Under the pieces are notes generated by a model, which worked only from the letters and a program-made list of their open reading frames with translations, had not been told where the DNA came from and did no database searches. A stretch of 15,160 bases of DNA from Bacteroidota bacterium (GTDB lineage: Bacteria > Bacteroidota > Bacteroidia > Bacteroidales > CAJPTX01): NCBI GenBank assembly GCA_002748015.1, contig PDRH01000134.1, positions 1 through 15,160 on the forward strand. The letters are read 5' to 3'. Below, piece after piece: positions 7,827 to 14,077 of this stretch. The number at the start of each line of letters is the position of its first letter. Position 1 is the first letter of the stretch. The position numbers and the translations under genes were made by a program.

Positions 7827-8561
7827 CTATCGCCCTTCCCCCCGACGTATCCTGTGCACGTTGGCATTCATCAGATGCCGCACCAGGTGCTGGTAGATAA
7901 AGCGCTTCAACGGCCGCATCTGCTGCTGGTGCTCCCGGTAGAAATCGTCCGGCGAGCCGAATATCCCGAAGTCCTCCTTCATCCCCTTGCGCTGGATGTA
8001 GGTATGGCTATGCTCCCAGTCTATCGGCGGGTTGGCCAGGCAGTCGGTGTGCACGCCGTAGCCGCAGAAGCTGGTGCGTAGCCCTTTGAAGCGGGCTTGT
8101 AGCTGTTCAAGGTATGCACGGTCCAGGATTACCCCCTCGAGCGAGTACCATTCCCCATCCACCTGGACCTCTGCCCAGGAGTGCAGGATGCGCTGTGGCG
8201 ATAGCCTATACCATATGCCAGTAACCGCCCCCTTCTGCAGCGCCTTGTCTATCGTCGAGCCATGCAGACGGCAGGGAACGCCCAGCGCCCGCAGCAGGGC
8301 TATCAGCAGCGTGGCCTTCGTGTTGCATTGCCCGTAGCCATCCGCCAGCACCTCTGAGGCGGTGAACTCATCCTTTGCGTTGTAGCCGAAGAGTATCTCG
8401 TCGCGCACGAACCCGTAGGCCGCCTTCACGCGTTCGGCCGTATCCAGCGCCCGCCATCTGCGCCCCTCTATGAGCGTAGTGATGCTCGGGGCGGAGTAGT
8501 CGAGTAGGGGAGTCTCCTTTAGGTACTGTTGCATGTTTCGGATAACTTGCCCTCCATGCAT
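7827..8561 (-). CDS. Transglutaminase-fold cysteine hydrolase-like protein
   Basis: The chosen ATG at 8561 gives 244 residues. It overlaps the stop of the upstream ATPase gene as TAATG, with GAGG ten bases ahead; an in-frame start at 8585 would add eight residues. The transglutaminase-core pattern is present: Cys79 in GYGQCNTKATLL, His127 in HSWAEVQVDGEWYSLEG, and an acidic residue at the third position (Glu142, with Asp147 nearby) where Asp is usual. No signal peptide or membrane segment is seen, so it is probably cytoplasmic. The fold includes peptidases, amidases and cross-linking enzymes; the substrate cannot be told. The C-terminal third is Arg/His-rich. TAATG coupling suggests synthesis in step with the ATPase and perhaps joint function. 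Confidence 0.75.
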   Translation of the reverse strand: MHGGQVIRNMQQYLKETPLLDYSAPSITTLIEGRRWRALDTAERVKAAYGFVRDEILFGYNAKDEFTASEVLADGYGQCNTKATLLIALLRALGVPCRLHGSTIDKALQKGAVTGIWYRLSPQRILHSWAEVQVDGEWYSLEGVILDRAYLEQLQARFKGLRTSFCGYGVHTDCLANPPIDWEHSHTYIQRKGMKEDFGIFGSPDDFYREHQQQMRPLKRFIYQHLVRHLMNANVHRIRRGEGR

Positions 8562-10192
8562 TACCCCACTACCTCGCTTACCCACTCCACATCCCCCCTT
8601 GTCTCCTCCCGCGTATCGATCGAAACCCCAACGGCCACCACCTGCTTCCCCTTCCCCAGGTGGGGCGTTGCGTACTTCTGCCCCTTTATCTGCGCCATGG
8701 CATCGGCTGCGGTCTCCTTCATCGGCCCCACCTTCAGCTCGAAGATGTAGGTCGTTTCTGGCAGGTATAGTACGGCATCGGCTCGTCCCTTAAGCGAGTG
8801 CACCTCCGTCTGGACCATGACCCCCAGCGCGCAGAACCAGGCGTAGAGGGCGGTCTGCACCAGGTCCTCGTATAGTGCCGGCCGCTGCTGCTGACTCATC
8901 GTGCTATAGGGTATCCCCGCAACCAGTGCCTCGAATTGCTCCATCGCCCCTGCGATATTCCCATCCAATAGATCGCCCATGAAGGGTGCGGGCAGAAGGG
9001 TGGCGTCCTCCGAACCGTAGAGGGGCAGGACCACCTCCCAGAAGGCCGAGCTCACCTCGCGGTTGGGGATGGCCAGCTTCACCAGCCCCGCTCGTATGTT
9101 GAAGTCAAGGATGGTCAGGTAGCCCGACTGGTAGAGCAACGGGACGGGGTTCCTCCCGCTAAGGTCCAGCCGGCTCAGGTCGTTGACCGTGCTCCGCACC
9201 GGCTTGACCAGCCGGGAGAAGTCGTAGGTGTAGTTGGGGAATACGGTGGCCAGCAGCCGGCTCGTCCCCGTGTTCGCCCAGAAGTTCAGCAGCATTCCCT
9301 CGTCGAAGGCGAAGATTATGCTCTGCGGGTTGTATACGTACACGTCCGCCGGGGTGAAGCGGTAGCCATCGTAGTACTTGCGCAGCTTGTCCACCATGCC
9401 CTCGAAGGTGAAGCCCAGCCGCTCGCCGAGCCGTGCGATTTCCTCGCCGTACACCTCCACCATCTCCTCCTCGGTGAACCCGAAGAGCGTGGCGTAGGTC
9501 TCATCAAAGCTCTGGTTGCGTAGCTGGTTGATGCCGCTGAAGAGGCTCAGCTCGCTGAACTGCGTGATGCCTGTAATCACCACCAGCCGCAGCTCTTCCG
9601 CGCATTCCTTGACGGCCTTGTAGAAGCCCCGTAGCTCGTTCTTGTAGTGCTCGTGGAGCGCCCTGTCCTTCTCGGCGATGGTGTCGGTGAGCGGGTTGTC
9701 GTACTCGTCCACCAGGATCACCGGCTTGATTCCCCCGGCATTGTAGGCCGTATGAATCAGCCGGGCGAGCCGGTCGCCTATGCCCCCCGTATCATTAAGC
9801 CCGTACTGCTGCTCATAGCGCTCCAGAAAGCGGTTGGCCACGATGCGGACATCATCCTCCTGGGTAAAGCTCGAGGCCGAGAAGCCGAAGAAGAACACCG
9901 GATGCTTTTCCCACTCCGTCTCTCCGGCAGCCCGTCGCTTCTCCTCCACCTTCAGCCCCGCGAACAGATCGCCCCGCCCCTCGAAGTAGCTCTTCACCGT
10001 GCTAACCATCAGGCTCTTGCCGAACCTACGGGGGCGGGCGAAGAACTGCACCAGCGGCCCATGGGCTATCTCCCAGATTAAATCAGTCTTGTCAATGTAC
10101 TTATACCCCCCTTCGCGCATCTGCTCAAAGCTCTGAATGGCAAAGGGTAGCTTCCCGAAATACTCCTTGCCCCTGTCCTGCTCGCGTACCAT
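8561..10192 (-). CDS. AAA-ATPase-like protein with C-terminal PD-(D/E)XK nuclease-like domain
   Basis: The 543-residue protein has the layout of the AAA-ATPase_like / PDDEXK_9 (DUF1703) family. The N-terminus (LPFAIQSFEQMREGGYKYIDKT) leads to a family-type degenerate Walker A, RPRRFGKS (53-60); a Walker B, VILVDEYDNPL (from 158); a sensor-like VVITGITQFSELSLFSGINQ; and a C-terminal nuclease signature RADAVLYLP...FELKV with Asp472, Glu485 and Lys487. Length is normal and all motifs are intact. The family is abundant in gut Bacteroidales, often in many copies; its function is not established, and roles in mobile elements or defence have been suggested. The start has GGAGG eight bases upstream and a -7 box 28 bases upstream. 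It is followed by the coupled transglutaminase-like gene. Confidence 0.9.
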   Translation of the reverse strand: MVREQDRGKEYFGKLPFAIQSFEQMREGGYKYIDKTDLIWEIAHGPLVQFFARPRRFGKSLMVSTVKSYFEGRGDLFAGLKVEEKRRAAGETEWEKHPVFFFGFSASSFTQEDDVRIVANRFLERYEQQYGLNDTGGIGDRLARLIHTAYNAGGIKPVILVDEYDNPLTDTIAEKDRALHEHYKNELRGFYKAVKECAEELRLVVITGITQFSELSLFSGINQLRNQSFDETYATLFGFTEEEMVEVYGEEIARLGERLGFTFEGMVDKLRKYYDGYRFTPADVYVYNPQSIIFAFDEGMLLNFWANTGTSRLLATVFPNYTYDFSRLVKPVRSTVNDLSRLDLSGRNPVPLLYQSGYLTILDFNIRAGLVKLAIPNREVSSAFWEVVLPLYGSEDATLLPAPFMGDLLDGNIAGAMEQFEALVAGIPYSTMSQQQRPALYEDLVQTALYAWFCALGVMVQTEVHSLKGRADAVLYLPETTYIFELKVGPMKETAADAMAQIKGQKYATPHLGKGKQVVAVGVSIDTREETRGDVEWVSEVVG

Positions 10193-10200
10193 GGTCTTGT

Positions 10201-10205
10201 CCTCC
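10201..10205 (-). promoter_or_regulatory. Ribosome binding site of the AAA-ATPase/PD-(D/E)XK gene
   Basis: A perfect GGAGG on the minus strand lies eight bases before the ATG at 10192. This fixes the start and is stronger than the sites ahead of most genes in the window. Confidence 0.75.
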
Positions 10206-10219
10206 TATCTTCTATACTG

Positions 10220-10247
10220 CAAAGGTAGGAAAAATGCCCTACCTTTG
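10220..10247. promoter_or_regulatory. Mirror-image divergent promoter with two TACCTTTG -7 boxes
   Basis: CAAAGGTAGG (10220-10229) and CCTACCTTTG (10238-10247) form a perfect 10-bp inverted repeat around the 8-base spacer AAAAATGC. Each arm contains TACCTTTG facing outward: minus (10227-10220) towards the ATPase gene starting at 10192, plus (10240-10247) towards the lipoprotein gene starting at 10283. No convincing TTG lies at the -33 spacing for either, so the two promoters overlap back to back and may exclude one another, or the palindrome may also be an operator. Confidence 0.6.
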
Positions 10248-10282
10248 CTGGCATCAGTGCCAGTTGCTAAACTAGCAGTACT

Positions 10283-11134
10283 ATGAAGTATAAACCATTC
10301 TTGCGAATAGCCCTCCTGCTCTCCCTCGCCTTGCTACAAGCTTGCAGTAGTCCTCCTACCTCGCAGACACCAGAATCCCTGGGAATCCAGTGGGTGTGGA
10401 TAGAGGGGGGAGAGTTCCTGATGGGTAGTCCGGAAAATGAGGGGCAAGATGAAGAGCATCCCCAGCACAGGGTAAAGCTCTCAGGCTTCTGGATGAGCGC
10501 GACGGAGGTTACGAACGCGCAGTATAATCGGTTTCTGATGGCGATGGAGGCCAAGGGCGGCCCCGATTGGGAAGCGGTCAGGGAGAGCGGCTCGCGTAAT
10601 CCTGGCCTGGATGATAAGTTCAAGGGTGAGAACCTGCCGGTGGTTAAGGTTTCCTACGAGGAAGCGCTGGCCTTTTGCGAGTGGGTTGGGCATGGTGTAA
10701 CCCTCCCAACTGAGGCGCAGTGGGAGTACGCTTGCCGTGCGGGTAGCAGCAGGGCTTACGGTATGGGGGACGATGGCCAGCCGATAACCGATGGCTCCCT
10801 TTCTGCCTACGCCTGGTTCGGCGATGGCCACTCTAAGGGTTGCACTTATCCTGTGGGTAAGAACCGGGCAAGCGCCTTCGGCCTCTACGACATGCATGGC
10901 AACGTGTGGGAGTGGTGCTCCGACTGGTATGGCGAGGACTACTACCAGAAGTGCAAGGATAGGGGTATAGTAACCGATCCGACGGGGGCTTTTGCGGGTT
11001 TGGACCGCGTGATCCGAGGTGGCAGTTGGTACGCCGAAGCCAGCCTCTGCCGTAGTGCGTTTCGGTACTGGGACACCCCAGGGTACCGCACCGACGATCT
11101 GGGTTTCCGGGTCGTTGTACCCGTCGCAAAATAG
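10283..11134 (+). CDS. FGE-like (SUMF1/PvdO-fold) lipoprotein lacking one catalytic cysteine
   Basis: The 283-residue protein starts with a lipoprotein signal (basic MKYK, hydrophobic stretch, lipobox LLQAC with Cys21). The rest is a formylglycine-generating-enzyme-like domain: GGEFLMGSPENEGQDEEHP, MSATEVTNAQYNRFL, LPTEAQWEYACRAG, FGLYDMHGNVWEWCSDW, VIRGGSWY and DLGFRVV. In true FGE the C-terminal motif is RGGSxxC....C; here it reads RGGSWYAEASLC, so the first cysteine is Ala251 and only Cys256 remains. Sulfatase activation is therefore unlikely. Bacteroidota use this fold in other lipoproteins, such as GldK/GldJ of the type IX system; this one is not clearly either. It faces the ATPase operon across a shared promoter region. 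The ATG is preceded by the small palindrome TGCTAAACTAGCA. Confidence 0.88.
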   Translation: MKYKPFLRIALLLSLALLQACSSPPTSQTPESLGIQWVWIEGGEFLMGSPENEGQDEEHPQHRVKLSGFWMSATEVTNAQYNRFLMAMEAKGGPDWEAVRESGSRNPGLDDKFKGENLPVVKVSYEEALAFCEWVGHGVTLPTEAQWEYACRAGSSRAYGMGDDGQPITDGSLSAYAWFGDGHSKGCTYPVGKNRASAFGLYDMHGNVWEWCSDWYGEDYYQKCKDRGIVTDPTGAFAGLDRVIRGGSWYAEASLCRSAFRYWDTPGYRTDDLGFRVVVPVAK

Positions 11135-11195
11135 CCGAGGGCCACTATTCTAATCAACGCCTTAGTAGGCTTTTCTGCCAAAAGGGCGGGGATTT

Positions 11196-11992
11196 CTACA
11201 GGAACATCGCCATGTAGACCGGCAGGTAGTCTACGCCCACTTCGGACTTTAGATCCTTGGTGTAGAGGAGATAGGGCTTCGCTAGGCGAGAGGGGTACTT
11301 CTCGGAGAAGGCATCGAGCGATTTGTGTGATTTGTAGCCAGAGGATTTCACCTCAATGGGGGACACCTTCGTGAACTCGGTTATGAGGAGGTCGACCTCG
11401 TAGTAGTGGTTCGAGGGGGCGGGCATGGTGTAGTAGTATAGCTCCCTGCCGTTGGCCCGCAGCATCTGCGCCACGATGTTCTCGAAGAGGTAGCCCAGGT
11501 TGGTGGACATCTTGTCGTTGAGCAACTTGGCGTATAGCTCGTTCTGCGCAGGGGGATGGTGGCCGTGTCGCCCTGGGGCCAGAGGAACTCCTCGTAGTCC
11601 AGGGGGTGGAGGGTGAGGTTCGTCTCCTCGCTGGGGATGGTGATGTCCTTGGTGTTCTTGCGGATGGAGATGAGCGAGCCGGTATCGATGTAGTAGTAGC
11701 GGCCGTCCTGGACGAGGTGCTTGATGGCCTGGCGCGCGAGGGGGAGTACACCAGCTGCGGCAGCATAAAGAGGTAGTCGAGGTCGGATATGTCCGAGAAG
11801 AGCTCGCGCACGGCTTCGGGGGCGATGGTGAAATCTATGCAGATGAAGGATTTGTACTCCGTGGTGGCAAACTGGGTGGCGAGGGTCGTCTTGCCCACGC
11901 GCCTTGCCCCCTTGATGAGCAGGGCGGTCCCCCTTCGACCGCTCCTTCCACCGGAGCATTTCCTAGTATAGCTTCCGCTTGAATAGCTGCAT
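11196..11992 (-). pseudogene. Degraded DUF4143-type ATPase (stop, frameshift, two internal deletions)
   Basis: Pieces of a P-loop ATPase with C-terminal DUF4143/nuclease-like tail are spread over frames. From the ATG at 11992: MQLFKRKLY, then TAG (11965-11963), then EMLRWKERSKG. A run of five G (11929-11933) shifts the frame into ALLIKGARRVGKTTLATQF (Walker A) to MLPQLVY. Near 11745 the frame changes to LARQAIKHLVQDGRYYYIDTGSL...DYEEFLWPQGDTATIPL; the Walker B segment expected between is missing. Near 11550 it changes again to NELYAKLLNDKMSTNLGYLFENIVAQML...PIEVKSSGYKSHKSLDAF, ending at 11196. Intact relatives are about 400 residues or more; here roughly 265 codons remain. A second large deletion removed the middle. 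The surviving pieces look fresh, so decay is probably recent. Confidence 0.85.
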
Positions 11993-12107
11993 ATTTTCGC
12001 TGTTTTCCTACCGTATTCTCAGCTGAGCGCAAAATGTTCAGAGGCAAAATGCATTCCCAGCGCAAAATGTTGGGGGTGTTTGCGCTACTTGCTAGCGTGC
12101 TTGCATC
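11993..12107. other. Short gap between two pseudogenes with GCAAAATG repeats and a palindrome
   Basis: GCAAAATG occurs three times (12029-12036, 12044-12051, 12062-12069); the outer two are part of a 13-base direct repeat AGCGCAAAATGTT (12026-12038, 12059-12071). The palindrome CTCAGCTGAG is at 12018-12027. This was the upstream region of the broken ATPase gene, so the repeats could be remains of its control site. Confidence 0.5.
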
Positions 12108-12560
12108 CTACTCCTCCTCCCCTGGCAATGGCCCTGCCGTAAATCTATCGAAGTCAGAGGTGAACTGCCTATGTGGTCTATGCTCGTGGCGTATATATCG
12201 GTCAGCTTCTGGTAGAACCGCCGTTCGCTCAGGCGGATTTCCCAGACCTCCGCAGGCTGGTGCTCAAAGTAGTCCTCCCTGATAGCATTCAAGTTCTCCA
12301 TTTGCTTACGGTTTACCACGTAGCCCCGTATGGCGAACTGCCGCATGACGTGCGTCGCCCACTGCCGGAACTGCTTCGCTCACATCGAGTTCACCCGGTA
12401 GCCCACGGCGATAGCATCCAGGTTGTAGAAGTTCACCGCCTCCTCACTCTTGCCGCAAAATCCTCGCTTTACGGCTGTCGCTATTTTGGAAATAGTCGTA
12501 GCCCCATCTCGCCCCCCTTTGAATATCTCCTTGGGATGCTCTGTGGTGGCTGGTATACTC
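12108..12560 (-). pseudogene. RhuM-family (virulence RhuM) gene remnant
   Basis: One minus-strand frame reads TTEHPKEIFKGG, then NFYNLDAIAVGYRVNS, an in-frame TGA (12382-12380), then AKQFRQWATHVMRQFAIRGY and IRLSERRFYQKLTDIYATSID. These are hallmark stretches of the RhuM family. Where relatives continue with a long central part, this one changes frame to QFTSDFDRFTAGPLPGEEE and a stop at 12108-12110, which looks like the natural C-terminus joined by an internal deletion. The N-terminal 40 or so residues are also missing. The stop replaces what is probably an Arg codon (CGA to TGA fits). RhuM proteins are common in accessory regions; their molecular role is poorly known. Confidence 0.72.
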
Positions 12561-12694
12561 AGGACCCGCTTGCGCTTCGAAGGGGCTGCGTAGCGCCGGA
12601 TTTTAGGTAGAGATAAAAAGAAATGCTAACTTAGCTGCTGCAATCTGCCGGTAAGAGGCATGAAACGTATTAGCTAAGTAAAAATCGAAACAGT

Positions 12695-13888
12695 ATGATG
12701 AAAAGAAGATTGCTATACCTCGCCATGTTTGCCATGGTGGCTTTCACCTTCGGGGCCTGCGGCGAGACGGACTGGGATGAAGATGAAAATGGGGATACTC
12801 CCCAGAAAGAGTCAAATAGCGGTAATGATGGCGAGGACCCGAACTACGACGCCGAGGCCGAATCGAAGCATAGCATCGCCTTCACGCTAGTCGACGGAGA
12901 GAACTACGCTGAGCTTATCCTATTGGTTGAGAACGAGGCCGACGAGGAGTTCGTCTGGCTCGACAGGAATGGCAACGGGCAGAAGGATGATGGCGAGCGG
13001 ATTAAGTCTTTCGATGGGCGGTTCCAATTGACTGACCTCCCCAGCAGCACGCCCATTACGCTCCACGGGAGGATAACTACGTTCTACATAGGCCTTGCGG
13101 GTCTTGAGACCATTGACGTAAGCGGGAATACCGTGCTGAAGAAACTAACCATTGAGGGAGGGGATTTTGCTGCGCTGGATTTGAGCAAGAATACCCAGCT
13201 GGTGGATTTGAACCTGACGGCTAAGAAGTTGACCACGCTCGACCTAAGCCATAACCCCGAGCTGAAGGAGCTAGAGTTCACAAACGTGCCCCTCACCCAG
13301 CTGGACCTCAGCAAGAATGCCCAGCTGGAGCGCATTGACTTTACCGATGTCAACCATCTGGTGAGCCTAGACCTAAGTGGCAACCCCAGCTTAAAGTTTC
13401 TGTTGTGGGGAGGATATAAACCGTTTGAGTCCGCGCTCTCAAGCATCAATCTGAGCCAGTGTCCTGATTTGGAGGCACTCGTGATTTTTTGCTCGCAGCT
13501 CCAGACCCTCGATGTTACGAACAACCCCAAGCTTAAAACGCTTAAGATAGACGGCGACAGCCCAGCTAGTATGGGTAAAATAGCATCCCTGGATTTGAGC
13601 CAAAACAGCCGTCTTGTAAATCTGTCTATTGATTACAATCCGATAGAGCAAATCGACCTGAGCGGGCTGGCTGGCCTGGAGCGCCTCTCCTGCTACTCAA
13701 CGCACCTCAGGCGTCTGGACGTGAGCATGCTTGGGAATCTGCGTCAATTCTTCACGAGCAATGCCCCGGCCTGCATCAAGGTGAGCCAGTACCAGCTGGA
13801 CCACCACGAGGATGACGGTTGGGACTGGCGCAAAAGTCCAGATCCCCCCTTCTCGCCCAGCCAGAGCTATAGCACCAGTTGCCCCTAG
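12695..13888 (+). CDS. Leucine-rich-repeat lipoprotein
   Basis: The 397-residue protein has a signal peptide (MMKRRLLYLAMFAMVAFTFGAC, lipid-attachment Cys22) followed by an acidic stretch (ETDWDEDENGD), the kind of composition that marks surface-exported lipoproteins in Bacteroidota. After a beta-rich N-terminal domain (about 50-130), residues 130-365 form irregular leucine-rich repeats of about 21 residues with the core LDLSxNxxLxxL (LDLSKNTQLVDLNL, LDLSHNPELKELEF, LDVTNNPKLKTLKI). The end, CIKVSQYQLDHHEDDGWDW...YSTSC, is typical for these Bacteroidota LRR proteins. A binding role at the cell surface is inferred; no enzyme motif is present. It is a single gene with its own terminator and a 5' leader of at least 60 bases. 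Confidence 0.85.
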   Translation: MMKRRLLYLAMFAMVAFTFGACGETDWDEDENGDTPQKESNSGNDGEDPNYDAEAESKHSIAFTLVDGENYAELILLVENEADEEFVWLDRNGNGQKDDGERIKSFDGRFQLTDLPSSTPITLHGRITTFYIGLAGLETIDVSGNTVLKKLTIEGGDFAALDLSKNTQLVDLNLTAKKLTTLDLSHNPELKELEFTNVPLTQLDLSKNAQLERIDFTDVNHLVSLDLSGNPSLKFLLWGGYKPFESALSSINLSQCPDLEALVIFCSQLQTLDVTNNPKLKTLKIDGDSPASMGKIASLDLSQNSRLVNLSIDYNPIEQIDLSGLAGLERLSCYSTHLRRLDVSMLGNLRQFFTSNAPACIKVSQYQLDHHEDDGWDWRKSPDPPFSPSQSYSTSCP

Positions 13889-13911
13889 GACGCTCGTGCT
13901 ATTGAGTATAC

Positions 13912-13946
13912 CGCCCCAGTGGTTCCATCCACTGGGGCGTTTCTTT
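13912..13946 (+). terminator. Rho-independent terminator after the LRR lipoprotein
   Basis: The 11-bp stem CGCCCCAGTGG (13912-13922) / CCACTGGGGCG (13929-13939) has loop TTCCAT and is followed by TTTCTTT. It lies 23 bases after the stop codon and separates this gene from dnaE. Confidence 0.9.
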
Positions 13947-14040
13947 GCATGCGGTGAGTCGTGCCTAGGATGTGGGCTCTTCCTTTTAGCCTGGTGCTTC
14001 GGGCTAGGATAAGCCTCACGTGTCCCTCCGAAAAAATCCC

Positions 14041-14048
14041 TACCTTTG
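14041..14048 (+). promoter_or_regulatory. Candidate -7 box of dnaE
   Basis: TACCTTTG lies 29 bases before the dnaE ATG and beyond the upstream gene's terminator. No TTG is evident at the -33 spacing. Confidence 0.55.
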
Positions 14049-14077
14049 TCCTCGTATCACCCTAAAACCAGCATTCC

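Noticed and set aside
8561..8585. Start of the transglutaminase-like gene at 8585
   Set aside because: The ATG at 8561 overlaps the upstream stop as TAATG with a better-placed GAGG; the longer form adds eight poorly hydrophobic residues with no sign of function.
10283..11134. True sulfatase-activating formylglycine-generating enzyme
   Set aside because: The first catalytic cysteine is alanine, the protein is an exported lipoprotein, and no sulfatase gene is nearby.
11196..12560. Insertion sequence or transposon behind the two broken genes
   Set aside because: No transposase sequence and no terminal inverted repeats with target duplications were found; the damage fits point changes and deletions.
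12173..12610. Plus-strand 145-residue open frame
   Set aside because: It lies opposite the RhuM remnant, whose minus-strand reading shows clear family stretches; the plus-strand product resembles nothing.
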